This document shows positions 16,172 through 28,790 of a DNA stretch of 64,000 nucleotides, piece by piece. How positions within the stretch are numbered: the stretch's first letter is position 1; every line of letters begins with the position of its first letter. A program made the position numbers and the translations under genes. Source of the DNA: Myxococcales bacterium (GTDB lineage Bacteria; Myxococcota_A; Bradymonadia; Bradymonadales; GCA-2716585); contig PBBL01000085.1 of the NCBI GenBank assembly GCA_002716585.1, forward strand, positions 1-64,000. Reading direction: 5' to 3'. The notes under the pieces are model-generated. The model did not search any database and was not told where the DNA came from. It was given only the letters and a program-made list of their open reading frames with translations.

Positions 16172-17500
16172 ATGAGGGTACCCCCCCACAGCATAGAGGC
16201 CGAGGTCTCCCTTCTTGGTGGTCTGCTCATCGCAGGCGATGCGTTTCAGGAGGTCTCTTCGGAGCTGACGCCCGAAGACTTCTACAAGGAGTCGCACCGC
16301 CACATCTACCGCGCGATGGAGACGCTCTCCTCGCGAGGTCAGGCGATTGACGTCGTGACGATCATGGAGCTGCTGCGCGGCGAGGGCAACCTGGAGACGG
16401 TGGGCGGCCTGCCCGCGGTCAGCACCCTGGCGAGCCAGGTCCCCACGGCGGCGAACATCAAGTACTACGCCGAGATCGTTCGCAAGAAGGCGGTCCTGCG
16501 CAAGATCATCTCCTTCGCCGGAGAGATCGCGGAGGAGTGCTACGGCGAGGTGTCCGACATCGAGGAGTTCCTCAGCAAGGCCGAGAGCCGGATGTTCTCG
16601 CTGACCGAGGGGCGCCTGTCGGGCGGCTACCGACACATGAAGGACGTCGTCAAGGGCGCCTTCGAGCAGATCGAGTCGCTCTATGAGAAGGGCGAGGCGA
16701 TCACCGGGGTGCCGTCGGGTTACATCGACCTCGACGCCAAGACGTCGGGGTGGCAGCCCTCGGACCTCATCATCATCGCGGCGCGCCCGGCGATGGGGAA
16801 GACCGCGCTGACGCTCAACATGGTGTGCAACGCCGCGACCCGGTTCGGGCGCTCGGTCCTGTTCTGCTCTCTGGAGATGAGCAGCGAGCAGCTCGCCATG
16901 CGCCTGCTCGCCAGTGAAGCCCGGATCGAGCTTGGGCGCCTGCGCACCGGTCAGATCAAGGAGAAGGAGTGGGCGCGCCTCATGCGCGCGGCCACCGACC
17001 TCTCCAAGGCGCGGATCTTCCTCGATGACACCGCCGGGCTCAGCCCTCAGGTGCTCGCGACCCGCGCGCGGCGGCTCAAGGCCGAGCATGGCCTCGACAT
17101 CGTCGTCATCGACTACTTGCAGCTGATGGAGACGCTCAGCGCCAACATCAACAGCCGTGAGCAGCAGATCTCCGACATCTCGCGTAAGCTCAAGATGCTC
17201 GCCAAGGATCTTGAAATCCCTGTGATCGCGCTCGCGCAGCTCAACCGTGGCGTGGAGAGCCGCAGCGACAAGCGGCCCATGCTCAGCGATCTGCGTGAGT
17301 CGGGCGCCATCGAGCAGGACGCGGACATCATCTCGTTCGTGTATCGTGACGAGTACTACCATGAAGACTCCGAGGCCAAGGGCATCACGGAGGTCATCAT
17401 AGGGAAGCACCGCAGCGGTTCGACCGGGACCGTGATGTTGCGGTTCTTTCCAGAGTTCACCCGCTTTGAAAACCTTGCTCAAGATACGGAGGTCGCGTAA
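16172..17500 (+). CDS. dnaB: Replicative DNA helicase
   Basis: This 442-residue hexameric 5'-3' helicase unwinds DNA at the replication fork. The N-terminal primase-interacting domain is IEAEVSLLGGLLI...DFYKESHRHIYRAM (residues 8-100). The RecA-like domain has Walker A ARPAMGKT (204-211), the Walker B/DIVVIDYLQLM region, and the SLEMSSEQLAMRLL, ALAQLNRGVESRSDKRPMLSDLRESGAIEQDAD and YRDEYY motifs. It is complete at typical length. A weak AAGGG ribosome site precedes the ATG. The usual neighbour rplI is absent; instead there is a long leader upstream and an HU gene downstream. A short hairpin (CGGACC/GGTCCG, 17539-17558) follows the stop. Confidence 0.96.
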   Translation: MRVPPHSIEAEVSLLGGLLIAGDAFQEVSSELTPEDFYKESHRHIYRAMETLSSRGQAIDVVTIMELLRGEGNLETVGGLPAVSTLASQVPTAANIKYYAEIVRKKAVLRKIISFAGEIAEECYGEVSDIEEFLSKAESRMFSLTEGRLSGGYRHMKDVVKGAFEQIESLYEKGEAITGVPSGYIDLDAKTSGWQPSDLIIIAARPAMGKTALTLNMVCNAATRFGRSVLFCSLEMSSEQLAMRLLASEARIELGRLRTGQIKEKEWARLMRAATDLSKARIFLDDTAGLSPQVLATRARRLKAEHGLDIVVIDYLQLMETLSANINSREQQISDISRKLKMLAKDLEIPVIALAQLNRGVESRSDKRPMLSDLRESGAIEQDADIISFVYRDEYYHEDSEAKGITEVIIGKHRSGSTGTVMLRFFPEFTRFENLAQDTEVA

Positions 17501-17647
17501 GACGGTGTCTGTATCTCACCGCGAGGTTCAACCAGGCTCGGACCTGGGTGAAGGTCCGATCGTGTCACAACGCCGATCGTGCCCTGCGCCATGTTGGCTC
17601 ATGGGAACGATCATCACCACCACGCATGACGACAGGAGGTAGTCACC

Positions 17648-17926
17648 ATGCACAAGTCCGATCTCATCAAGAAGGTTGCCGAGGCGACCGACGTCAGCAA
17701 CAAGGACGCCGAGAGCGTCATCAACAACGCCATCGACACCATCATCGCGACGGTGGCCGCCGGCGAGAAGGTCGTGCTGACCGGTTTCGGCACCCTTGAG
17801 CGCAAGAAGCGTAAGGCGCGCAAGGGCCGTCACCCCAGCACCGGCAAGGAGATCACCATCCCCGAGAAGTGGGCCGTGAGCTTCTCCGCCGGCAAGATCT
17901 TCAAGGAGACCGTCGAGAAGGGCTGA
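17648..17926 (+). CDS. hup: HU-family DNA-binding protein
   Basis: This 92-residue histone-like protein is nearly identical in plan to bacterial HU: MHKSDLIKKVAEATDVSNKDAESVINNAIDTI (dimerisation helices), GEKVVLTGFGTLERKKRKARKGRHPSTGKEITIPE (beta arms) and VSFSAGKIFKETV. It bends and compacts DNA as a dimer. The arm has R-HPSTGKEI in place of the common RNPxTGxxI, a mild variation. AGGAGGT gives a very strong ribosome site, fitting an abundant protein. A strong terminator follows. Confidence 0.95.
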   Translation: MHKSDLIKKVAEATDVSNKDAESVINNAIDTIIATVAAGEKVVLTGFGTLERKKRKARKGRHPSTGKEITIPEKWAVSFSAGKIFKETVEKG

Positions 17927-17954
17927 GCCCTGACAGACGTCTTCTGAAGCACCT

Positions 17955-17991
17955 GGAGCCCCTCCCGACCTTTGTGGTCCGGAGGGGCTCC
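17955..17991. terminator. Strong terminator between HU and the TPR gene
   Basis: GGAGCCCCTCC (17955-17965) pairs with GGAGGGGCTCC (17981-17991), and the GACC/GGTC pairs extend the stem. The loop is small, and CCTTCTT follows on the + strand. It lies between convergent genes and can serve both. Confidence 0.8.
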
Positions 17992-18071
17992 CCTTCTTGG
18001 GCGCGCCTCGTGTGTGGGAGGGCGCCGCTCTCGCCCGCCGCCTCGCTCCTCGCGTCGCGCCAGCTCATCGC

Positions 18072-19136
18072 TCAGTCCAGCTCCCACCCGATCACGCCGC
18101 CCACCGAACCCTGCACCGGGTCGATCCAGGGGCTCCAGCGCAGCGAGGTCGGCTCATCGCTCGCGGGGGGCATCCGCTCGCCGTCGGTGGGCCAGAAGTA
18201 GACCGTCACCCCGGCTCCGATCAGCGCCACGCTGGAGACCGCGAGCACGGTGGTCCAGGTCTGCCGCGACTCGACGTCGCTCTTGAACGTGTCGAACTCA
18301 GACGCGCTGTTGAACCCCTCGTCGCGGAACGCCTGGTTGTCGGTGGCGCCGCTCAGATCGTTGAGGGTCTGAACGTCGCCGCTGTTGGCGGCCAGGAGGA
18401 TGCCGCTGGTGGCGAGCGTTACGACGCCGGCGCCCATGAGGCCGTAGGCGACCCACGTCTGGATGTCGTCGCCGTCGTCGGTCGGCCCGGTGGGGCCGGT
18501 GGGGCCGTCGCCGATGATGGGCTCCACCTCGCACTCCAGCTCCTGCATCTCCTCGATGGCGGCGCGGCTGACGTCGGTGTCCGGGGCGAGCCGGGTGGCC
18601 TTGGCGAACAGCTGGCGGGCGTCAGGGCAGCGCGGCGTACGCGAGGTCATGCGGGCGAGCGGCAGGAGGATGGCGGCGTAGGCCCCGCCCTGGGGGTTGA
18701 GCGCCTCAAAGCGCTCCAGCGAGCGGTTGAGGTTGTCGATGCTGGCTGAGACCCGCGACGGGTCGTCGTCCTCGCAGTCGAACGTCTCGAACAGCTCGAA
18801 GACAGGCTGCCGGACCTCATCGGACTCGGCGGCGCCGTCCGGGTCGATGGCGGTCAGGTAGTAGTTGAGGGCGTTGTGGCAGTCGCCCTTCTTCTCGTAG
18901 GTCTTGGCGATGTTGAACAGGAGCTTGGAGCTTGGGTAGCTGTTGTAGACGGTGAGCAGCTTCTCGATGGCGTCGTCGTAGCGCTCGGCCTCCAGATCGA
19001 GCCTGGCCTCCTCGAGGAGCTTCTCGGGGTCGATGGCGGGTTGCTGCGCGCAGACCACGGCGGAGAGGAGCAGGCATGTGAGGGCGGCGGCGGCGCTCAC
19101 GACGAGGGTGGACAGGGGGTGGGTCGGGGTTCGCAT
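18072..19136 (-). CDS. TPR-containing envelope protein next to a Ser/Thr kinase
   Basis: This protein of about 354 residues has a signal peptide (to about ...LLSAVVCAQQ). TPR-like repeats follow (EKLLEEARLDLEAERYDDAIEKLLTVYNSYPSSKLLFNIAKTYEKKGDCHNALNYY, about residues 25-90), with more helical repeats to about 185. The C-terminal third has two hydrophobic segments (WVAYGLMGAGVVTLATSGILLAA; TTVLAVSSVALIGAGVTVYFW), a plan common in myxobacterial 'tetratricopeptide' proteins adjacent to kinases. Its ATG at 19136 lies directly after the kinase stop, so the pair is probably one operon and could be one signalling unit. A GTG at 19148 is an alternative start. Confidence 0.75.
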   Translation of the reverse strand: MRTPTHPLSTLVVSAAAALTCLLLSAVVCAQQPAIDPEKLLEEARLDLEAERYDDAIEKLLTVYNSYPSSKLLFNIAKTYEKKGDCHNALNYYLTAIDPDGAAESDEVRQPVFELFETFDCEDDDPSRVSASIDNLNRSLERFEALNPQGGAYAAILLPLARMTSRTPRCPDARQLFAKATRLAPDTDVSRAAIEEMQELECEVEPIIGDGPTGPTGPTDDGDDIQTWVAYGLMGAGVVTLATSGILLAANSGDVQTLNDLSGATDNQAFRDEGFNSASEFDTFKSDVESRQTWTTVLAVSSVALIGAGVTVYFWPTDGERMPPASDEPTSLRWSPWIDPVQGSVGGVIGWELD

Positions 19137-19138
19137 GT

Positions 19139-20899
<1,761 letters not shown>

Positions 20900-21206
20900 A
20901 GCCTGCCTCCCTCGACAGGGCGCTCGGTGGTCCATATCCCCAACCTTGAACACGGTAGCACGACGTGTTGGGGGGCGCCAGTCAAGGAGGGGTGAGCGGG
21001 GGGGGTGTGGGGGGCGACAAGCTACGTTGACACCCTGGCTTGGGGTCTGCTACTGTCACATCGGCGATCCATAATGGACCTGCGCAGCGACCTCGCGGTG
21101 CAGGAGAGCCATCCGACGTTGCGGTGGCCCTGCGAGGATGAGGGCGAAGGCGCGTCGATTCAACCACGAGGTCTGTTGGCTGCGATGGACAGGAGCAATT
21201 GGTGCA
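20900..21206. other. 307-bp divergent intergenic region (kinase / pilB)
   Basis: The region carries the kinase ribosome site. It also has an inverted repeat CCCCAAC (20938-20944)/GTTGGGG (20967-20973) close to the kinase start, which may be an operator. A promoter facing pilB lies at 21027-21056. No gene is supported inside it. Confidence 0.5.
21027..21056 (+). promoter_or_regulatory. Putative promoter of the pil operon
   Basis: TTGACA (21027-21032) and TACTGT (21051-21056) are separated by 18 bp, about 150 bp upstream of the pilB ATG. The -35 box is perfect and the -10 box is moderate. Confidence 0.5.
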
Positions 21207-22934
21207 ATGGTCAATGAACGTATAGGCGAGCTGCTGGTCCGCGAGAACCTGATCTCGCCCGTGCAGCTGCAACATGCACAGGCGCAACAGAACCGGGACG
21301 GTGGCCGTCTGTCCTATCACCTGGTGAAGCAGGGGTTCATCGATGACACCGAGCTGACGGCGTTCCTCTCCAAGCACTACGGGGTCCCGAGCGTCAACCT
21401 GGACGACTTCCACATTGAGGAGTCGGTCATCGGCCTGATCTCGGAGGAGATCGCGCGCAAGCACCTGGTGATCCCGATCAACCGGATCGGGGCGAGCCTG
21501 GTGGTGGCGATGAGCGATCCGGCGAACATCTACGCGATCGACGAGCTGAAGTTCATCACGGGCTTCAACATCGAGGTGGTCGTGGCGAGCGAGGTCGCGA
21601 TCCGCGAGGCGCTGGAGGTGTACTACGCCGAGCAGATCGACATCGAAGGCATCATGCGCGAGATGGACTTCGGCCTCGAGGACGACGTCGAGGTGGTCAA
21701 CGAAGACGAGGGCGTGGACATCGTCGATCTGACGCGGGACGCGGACGAGGCGCCCGTGATCCGGCTGGTGAACCTGATCCTGCTGGACGCGATCAAGCGC
21801 AACACGTCGGACATCCACGTCGAGCCATACGAGAAGTCGTTCCGGGTGAGGTACCGGATCGACGGCGTGCTGTACGAGGTGATGAACCCGCCGCTCAAGC
21901 TCAAGGACGCGATCACGAGCCGCATCAAGATCATGTCGAACCTGGACATCGCCGAGCGGCGGCTGCCCCAGGATGGTCGGATCAAGCTCAAGCTCGGCGG
22001 CGGCAAGGAGATGGACTTCCGGGTCAGCATCTGTCCGACGCTGTTTGGCGAGAAGGCGGTTTTGCGGCTGTTGGACAAGTCGAACCTGCAGCTGGACATG
22101 ACGAAGCTGGGCTTCGAGCCGGAGCCGCTCAAGGACTTCAAGGACGCGATCCACCGCCCGTACGGCATGTGCCTGGTCACCGGCCCGACCGGTTCGGGCA
22201 AGACGACGACGCTGTACTCGGCGCTGGCGGAGCTGAACAAGACCAGCGAGAACATCTCCACGGCGGAGGATCCGGTCGAGTTCAACCTCGGCGGCATCAA
22301 CCAGGTGCAGATGAACGAGGCGGTCGGGCTGAACTTCGCGGCGGCGCTGCGCTCGTTCCTGCGTCAGGACCCGGACATCATCATGGTCGGCGAGATCCGG
22401 GACTTCGAGACGGCGGAGATCGCGGTCAAGGCGGCGTTGACGGGCCACATGGTGCTCTCGACGCTGCACACGAACGACGCGCCGGGCACGATCAGCCGCC
22501 TGCTGAACATGGGCGTCGAGCCGTTCCTGGTCACCGCGTCCGTCAACCTGGTCCTCGCCCAGCGCCTGGCGCGGCGGGTCTGCTCGGAGTGCAACACGGA
22601 CTCGCCGGTGCCCGATCAGTCGTTGATCGATCTCCAGGTCCGGGAGAACATGCTGGGCACGTTCGTCCCCCAGGAGGGGTCGGGCGTGGCGGCGAACGGC
22701 GGCGCGTGCCGCCGCTGCAGCGGCACTGGCTTCAAGGGGCGCGTCGCGCTGTACGAGGTCATGATGATGGGCGAGGAGATCAAGGAGGCGGTCCTACAAG
22801 GCTACTCGACCGCGGAGCTCAAGCACGAAGCGCGGCGTCTGGGGATGCAGACGCTGCGTGAGGCGGCGCTCAACAAGCTGGCCTTGGGGATGATCCCGAT
22901 GTCGGAGGTGGTGCGCTGCAGCGCACCGGATTGA
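21207..22934 (+). CDS. pilB: Type IV pilus extension ATPase
   Basis: This 575-residue cytoplasmic hexameric ATPase powers pilus extension. The N-terminal MshEN-type domain (INERIGELLVRENLISPVQLQHAQAQQ; ...LSKHYGVPSVNLDDF) is followed by the secretion-ATPase core. The core has Walker A GPTGSGKT (326-333), the Asp box, Walker B (RSFLRQDPDIIMVGEIRD), the His box (TGHMVLSTLHTNDAPGTISRLLNMG) and a tetracysteine zinc motif (CSECN...CRRCSGTG). The ATG at 21207 has AGGAG upstream; 23 extra residues from 21138 are not family-like. It is first in a pilB-pilT-pilC-pilS-pilR-pilA array. Confidence 0.95.
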   Translation: MVNERIGELLVRENLISPVQLQHAQAQQNRDGGRLSYHLVKQGFIDDTELTAFLSKHYGVPSVNLDDFHIEESVIGLISEEIARKHLVIPINRIGASLVVAMSDPANIYAIDELKFITGFNIEVVVASEVAIREALEVYYAEQIDIEGIMREMDFGLEDDVEVVNEDEGVDIVDLTRDADEAPVIRLVNLILLDAIKRNTSDIHVEPYEKSFRVRYRIDGVLYEVMNPPLKLKDAITSRIKIMSNLDIAERRLPQDGRIKLKLGGGKEMDFRVSICPTLFGEKAVLRLLDKSNLQLDMTKLGFEPEPLKDFKDAIHRPYGMCLVTGPTGSGKTTTLYSALAELNKTSENISTAEDPVEFNLGGINQVQMNEAVGLNFAAALRSFLRQDPDIIMVGEIRDFETAEIAVKAALTGHMVLSTLHTNDAPGTISRLLNMGVEPFLVTASVNLVLAQRLARRVCSECNTDSPVPDQSLIDLQVRENMLGTFVPQEGSGVAANGGACRRCSGTGFKGRVALYEVMMMGEEIKEAVLQGYSTAELKHEARRLGMQTLREAALNKLALGMIPMSEVVRCSAPD

Positions 22935-22990
22935 TGGAAGTCGTCAGGCGCGGCCTCGAACGCGTCAATGGTTCATCTGAACGGCCTGCC

Positions 22991-23032
22991 CCTCATCCGA
23001 TGAGGCGAGCAAGTTGCCCAGTGGGAAACTTG
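22991..23032. promoter_or_regulatory. Two adjacent palindromes between pilB and pilT
   Basis: CCTCATCCGATGAGG (22991-23005) is a perfect short hairpin. It is followed by a 23-bp near-palindrome (23010-23032) with CAAGTT/AACTTG outer arms and CCC/GGG inner arms. No T-run follows, so they could be an operator, an RNA-processing site or an attenuator that sets the PilB:PilT ratio. Confidence 0.4.
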
Positions 23033-23078
23033 TGTTAGGTTGCTTTGGAGTCAACGCGCGGTAGGCGGGTAGGGTCAC

Positions 23079-24191
23079 ATGCCGAATCTGCACCAGTTGC
23101 TGAAAGTCATGGTTGAAAAAGGGTCGAGCGACCTCCACCTGAGCTGTGGCAGTCCGCCACAGCTCCGGATCGACGGTCGCCTGCACCCCCTCCGTATGCC
23201 GCCGCTGAGCGCGACCGAGACGCGTCAGCTGTGCTACAGCATCCTGACGGATGTCCAGAAGAAGGAGTTTGAGGAGACGAACGAGCTGGATCTGTCGTTT
23301 GGCGTCAAGGGGCTGAGCCGCTTCCGGGCGAACGTGTTCGTCCAGCGGGGCGCGGTCAGCGGCGTGTTTCGTCAGATCCCGTTTCAGATCCACAGCTTCG
23401 AAGAGCTGGGGCTGCCTCCGATCCTGGAGGAGCTGACGCACCGCACCCAGGGGCTGATCCTGGTGACCGGGCCGACCGGGTCGGGCAAGTCCACGACCCT
23501 GGCGGCGATGATCGACAAGGTCAACACGGAGAAGCACCACCACATCCTCACGATCGAGGATCCGATCGAGTACATCCACCCGCACAAGAACTCGCTGGTC
23601 AACCAGCGGGAGGTGGGGGCGGACACAGGTGGGTTCAAGTCGGCGCTGCGCTACGTGCTGCGTCAGGACCCGGACGTGGTGCTCGTCGGTGAGATCCGGG
23701 ACATGGAGACGATCGAGGCGGCGATGACGATCGCTGAGACCGGTCACCTGTGTCTGGCCACGCTGCACACCAACGGCGCGGTGCAGACGATCAACCGGGT
23801 CGTGGATGTGTTCCCGCCTCACCAACAGGATCAGGTGCGCGCGCAGCTGTCGTTTACTCTGGAGGGGATCGTCTCGCAGCAGCTGGTCCCCAAGGCGAGT
23901 GGCTCGGGGCGCGTGCTGGCGCTGGAGGTTTTGATCCCCACGCCAGCGATCCGCAACCTGATCCGTGAGGATAAGTTGCATCAGGTCTACAGCCAGATGC
24001 AGGTCGGGCAGTCGAAGTACGGCATGCAGACGATGAACCAGTCACTGCACAGCCTCTACCAGCGTCGCCTCGTGACGCTGGAGGAGGCGATGTGGCGCAG
24101 CCCCGATCCGGAGGAGCTTCGGACGATCATCGCCGGTCGGGGCGGCGGCGCGCGACCGGGCGGTCGAACGTCCGGCTCGCGGAGTCGGTGA
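23079..24191 (+). CDS. pilT: Type IV pilus retraction ATPase
   Basis: This 370-residue hexameric ATPase drives pilus retraction and twitching. It has Walker A GPTGSGKS (131-138), the Asp box, Walker B (LRQDPDVVLVGEIRDMETIEAAM) and the His box (TGHLCLATLHTNGAVQTINRVVDVFP). The retraction-specific AIRNLIRE motif is present near the C-terminus, which separates PilT from PilB. The tail after about residue 355 is Gly/Arg-rich and unconserved. It sits 144 bp after pilB and 96 bp before pilC. Confidence 0.96.
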   Translation: MPNLHQLLKVMVEKGSSDLHLSCGSPPQLRIDGRLHPLRMPPLSATETRQLCYSILTDVQKKEFEETNELDLSFGVKGLSRFRANVFVQRGAVSGVFRQIPFQIHSFEELGLPPILEELTHRTQGLILVTGPTGSGKSTTLAAMIDKVNTEKHHHILTIEDPIEYIHPHKNSLVNQREVGADTGGFKSALRYVLRQDPDVVLVGEIRDMETIEAAMTIAETGHLCLATLHTNGAVQTINRVVDVFPPHQQDQVRAQLSFTLEGIVSQQLVPKASGSGRVLALEVLIPTPAIRNLIREDKLHQVYSQMQVGQSKYGMQTMNQSLHSLYQRRLVTLEEAMWRSPDPEELRTIIAGRGGGARPGGRTSGSRSR

Positions 24192-24287
24192 TGATGAGGG
24201 AATGATCGCTCGCGCTGGCTGTTTGCCTATCATAGCGGTAGGTTGCACGGTCAGGGGTGAGCGCAGCAGGAAGGCCGGGGGATATCC

Positions 24288-25502
24288 ATGGCGACATATG
24301 TTTGGGAAGGCAGGACGGCGACGGGCGAGATTCGCAAGGGCGAGATGGATGCGTCCAGCGACCAGGAGGTGATGAACCGCCTCCGAGCTCAGCAGATCGT
24401 GCCGAACAAGGTCAAGCGCAAGCTGAGCAACATCGAGATCAGCATCCCTGGCATGGGTGGGGTCAGCCTCAAGGAGCTGGTTGTCTTCACGCGTCAGTTC
24501 TCGACCATGATCGACGCCGGCCTGCCGTTGGTGCAGTGCCTGGATCTGCTGGGGTCGCAGGAGCCCAACAAGTCCTTCCAGAAGATCATCTTCGACATCA
24601 AGAACAACGTCGAGACCGGCGCCACGTTCGCCGACTCGCTGCGCAAGCACCCCAACGTCTTCGACTCGTTGTACGTCAACCTGGTCGCGGCCGGTGAGGT
24701 CGGCGGTGTTCTCGACACCGTCATGAACCGGCTGGCGATCTACATCGAGAAGAACGTCAAGCTGCGCCGCAAGATCAAAAGCGCCTTCACCTACCCGCTC
24801 GGGATCTCGGTGGTCGCGACGGGCGTCGTGCTCTTGATGATGGTCGTCGTCATCCCGACCTTCGAGGAGATGTTCGCCGACTTCGGCGCCGAGCTGCCCG
24901 GACCGACGCAGTTCGTCATCAACATCTCCCACTTCTTCGTCGATTACTTCCTGCACATCATCGGCAGCATCGTCGGGTTGATCCTGGGCTTCACCTTCTT
25001 CAAGAAGACGGAGTTCGGCCAGAAGACGATCGACACCGTGCTGCTCAAGGCGCCGATCTTCGGGCCGCTGGTGCGTAAGGCGGCGGTCGCCAAGTTCACC
25101 CGGACCCTGGGGACGATGATCTCCTCCGGTGTGCCGATCCTCGACGGCCTGGACATCGTCGCCAAGGCGGCGGGCAACAAGATCGTCGAGAACGCGATCT
25201 ACTACACGCGCGACCGGATCACCGAGGGCAAGAACATGGCCGAGCCGCTCATGGAGACCCGGGTGTTCCCCCCGATGGTCGTCCAGATGATCGGCGTCGG
25301 GGAGGCGACCGGTGCGTTGGACACGATGCTCAACAAGATCGCCGACTTCTACGAGGAGGAGGTCGATGTGGCCGTGGACGCGCTCACCTCGCTGTTGGAG
25401 CCGATGATGATGGTCGTCATCGGTGGCATCGTCGGCGGCCTGCTGATCGCCATGTACCTGCCCATCTTCAACATCGCCGGTACGGTCACCAACGCCAAGT
25501 AA
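24288..25502 (+). CDS. pilC: Type IV pilus inner-membrane platform protein
   Basis: This 404-residue protein has two T2SSF domains (KELVVFTRQFSTMIDAGLPLVQCLDLL; VAKFTRTLGTMISSGVPILDGLDIV) and three membrane segments (about residues 170-195, 220-242 and 370-395). PilC couples the PilB/PilT motors to pilin in the membrane. GGGGGAT lies just upstream of the ATG. It is complete and of typical length. Confidence 0.95.
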   Translation: MATYVWEGRTATGEIRKGEMDASSDQEVMNRLRAQQIVPNKVKRKLSNIEISIPGMGGVSLKELVVFTRQFSTMIDAGLPLVQCLDLLGSQEPNKSFQKIIFDIKNNVETGATFADSLRKHPNVFDSLYVNLVAAGEVGGVLDTVMNRLAIYIEKNVKLRRKIKSAFTYPLGISVVATGVVLLMMVVVIPTFEEMFADFGAELPGPTQFVINISHFFVDYFLHIIGSIVGLILGFTFFKKTEFGQKTIDTVLLKAPIFGPLVRKAAVAKFTRTLGTMISSGVPILDGLDIVAKAAGNKIVENAIYYTRDRITEGKNMAEPLMETRVFPPMVVQMIGVGEATGALDTMLNKIADFYEEEVDVAVDALTSLLEPMMMVVIGGIVGGLLIAMYLPIFNIAGTVTNAK

Positions 25503-25526
25503 GCGGACCGACCGCGCATCGAGCCT

Positions 25527-27356
25527 ATGGAACATCGCCCGGGACCATCGCTGAGCCTGCGAAAGAAGCTCGAATACCTGATGGTCATCCGTGTGCTGAT
25601 GGTGACCCTCCTGCTCGGGAGCGCCATCATCGTCAACATCAACGATGTTGACAGCTTCGCCGACCCCTCCTACCTCGCGATCGCCACCCTCATCATCGCC
25701 ACCTACGTCGCGACGATCATCTACGCGGTGCTCGTCCCGCGGCTCCAGTCGCTGGTGAGCCTGACCTACGTGCAGCTCATCGGGGACGTGGCGCTGTCGG
25801 CGGGGTTGATCATCCTGACGGGGGGGAGCAAGTCGATCTTCTCCTTCCTGCTCTACCTGACGATCATCAACGCGGCGATCGTCCTCGGTCAGTCGGGGGC
25901 GTTCATCATCGCGACGCTCTCGTGCCTGGTGCTGGTCGGGATCCTGCTGCAGGGGCTGGGCTTCTGGGGGATCGCGACCGGCGAGCTGGGGCTGCCCAAG
26001 CACATCGCCCCGGCGACGATCTACAACCCGGTGGTCCACATCTTCGCCTGCTACCTGGTGAGCTTCCTGGCCGGTCACCTGGCGTGGCGGCTGGAGGAGC
26101 AGGGGACGGAGCTGGAGCGGCGCAAGCTGGACATCGCCGAGCTTCAGGCGTTGACGCACAACATCCTGTCGTCGATCTCCGAAGGGGTGCTGACGCTCGA
26201 CAACAAGCGGCGGATCCTGTTCTTGAACCACGGCGGCGAGCGGCTGTTGCAGCGGGTCAGCGACGAGATCTACGGGTTGGAGGTGAGGGGGTGTCTGCCG
26301 GAGCTGGCGGGCGCGGTGGAGGAGTTGACCGACGAGGCGTCGCGCCGCTCGGAGTGGAGTGGCTGGATACAGCGCCCGCTCGACGAGGAGGTGCGCTACC
26401 TGAGCGTCAGCCACTCGCAGCTGTACAACGTCGAGGACAAGCCCTACGGGCACATCTTCATCCTCAAGGATCTGACCGAGGTCCACTCCATGGAGCAGCG
26501 CATGCGCCGCCAGGAGCGGCTGGCGGCGGTCGGGCAGCTCGCGGCGGGGATCGCCCACGAGATCCGCAACCCGCTGGCGAGCATCAGCGGCTCGATCGAG
26601 ATGCTCCAGGCGGTCAGCCAGGTGGACGAGGACGAGCAGCGCTTGATGACGATCGTGATCCGGGAGGTGGAGCGGCTCAACAGCTTGATCGAGAACTTCC
26701 TCGACTACTCCAAGCCGAGCCGCCGCGATCCGGCGCAGGTGGTGATCTTCGAGGTGGTGCGCGAGACGACGGAGCTGTTCGGGCGCGACACGGCGTTGGT
26801 GGGCGACATCCAGCTGGACGCCGACATCGAGGCGGCGCGCGCCTGCGTGGTCATGGGGGACAGCGAGGCGCTGAGGCAGGTGTTCTGGAACCTGCTGCGG
26901 AACGCGGCGCAGGCGATCGAGGCGGGTGAGGGGAGGATCGAGGTCCGCGCCGAGACGTTCCGGGGGGTGAGGCTGCGCGATCGGAGCTGGGAGCGGCTCG
27001 CGGATCAGGGCGGCGAGCACAACGCGCTGCGCCTGACCGTCTCCGACACCGGCAAGGGGATCCCGGGCGAGCTGCTGGAGCAGATCTTCGAGCCGTTCTT
27101 CACAACCAAATCCAAAGGAACGGGGTTGGGGCTTGCGACCATCAACCGAATCATCGAAGATCACGACGGCTTCATTGGAGTGACGAGTGAGGTCGGCGAG
27201 GGTTCGCTGTTTGAGGTGGTCCTGCCGTTTGAGCGGGATCCGAGGCTCACCGAAGGTGCGTCCGGCGCGGGCTCTGCGGCGTCGATCCACGTGGACACGG
27301 TGGACGTGGTGGCTCCGGCGGTTGAAGTGTCTGAGCAGCTGGTGAGCTGGAAGTAG
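25527..27356 (+). CDS. pilS: Sensor histidine kinase PilS
   Basis: This 609-residue protein has six N-terminal membrane segments (residues about 20-195), a PAS-like domain (about 205-325), a HisKA dimerisation domain with the phosphorylated His344 in AAGIAHEIRNPLASISGSIEML, and a HATPase domain (NLLRNAAQAIEAGEG, SDTGKGIP, TTKSKGTGLGLATINRIIEDHDG). In other species PilS senses the inner-membrane pilin pool and controls the PilR regulator. It ends 12 bp before pilR and lies 24 bp after pilC, so it is translated within the operon. Confidence 0.93.
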   Translation: MEHRPGPSLSLRKKLEYLMVIRVLMVTLLLGSAIIVNINDVDSFADPSYLAIATLIIATYVATIIYAVLVPRLQSLVSLTYVQLIGDVALSAGLIILTGGSKSIFSFLLYLTIINAAIVLGQSGAFIIATLSCLVLVGILLQGLGFWGIATGELGLPKHIAPATIYNPVVHIFACYLVSFLAGHLAWRLEEQGTELERRKLDIAELQALTHNILSSISEGVLTLDNKRRILFLNHGGERLLQRVSDEIYGLEVRGCLPELAGAVEELTDEASRRSEWSGWIQRPLDEEVRYLSVSHSQLYNVEDKPYGHIFILKDLTEVHSMEQRMRRQERLAAVGQLAAGIAHEIRNPLASISGSIEMLQAVSQVDEDEQRLMTIVIREVERLNSLIENFLDYSKPSRRDPAQVVIFEVVRETTELFGRDTALVGDIQLDADIEAARACVVMGDSEALRQVFWNLLRNAAQAIEAGEGRIEVRAETFRGVRLRDRSWERLADQGGEHNALRLTVSDTGKGIPGELLEQIFEPFFTTKSKGTGLGLATINRIIEDHDGFIGVTSEVGEGSLFEVVLPFERDPRLTEGASGAGSAASIHVDTVDVVAPAVEVSEQLVSWK

Positions 27357-27368
27357 GGAGGGGGGGCG

Positions 27369-28757
<1,389 letters not shown>

Positions 28758-28790
28758 CACTCTGTTCCAACAACACTTCAGGAGTGAGCT

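Noticed and set aside
28758-28790. A sigma-54 promoter directly before pilA
   Set aside because: No GG-N10-GC pattern with adequate surrounding match is present in the 33-bp gap. A promoter inside pilR cannot be excluded.
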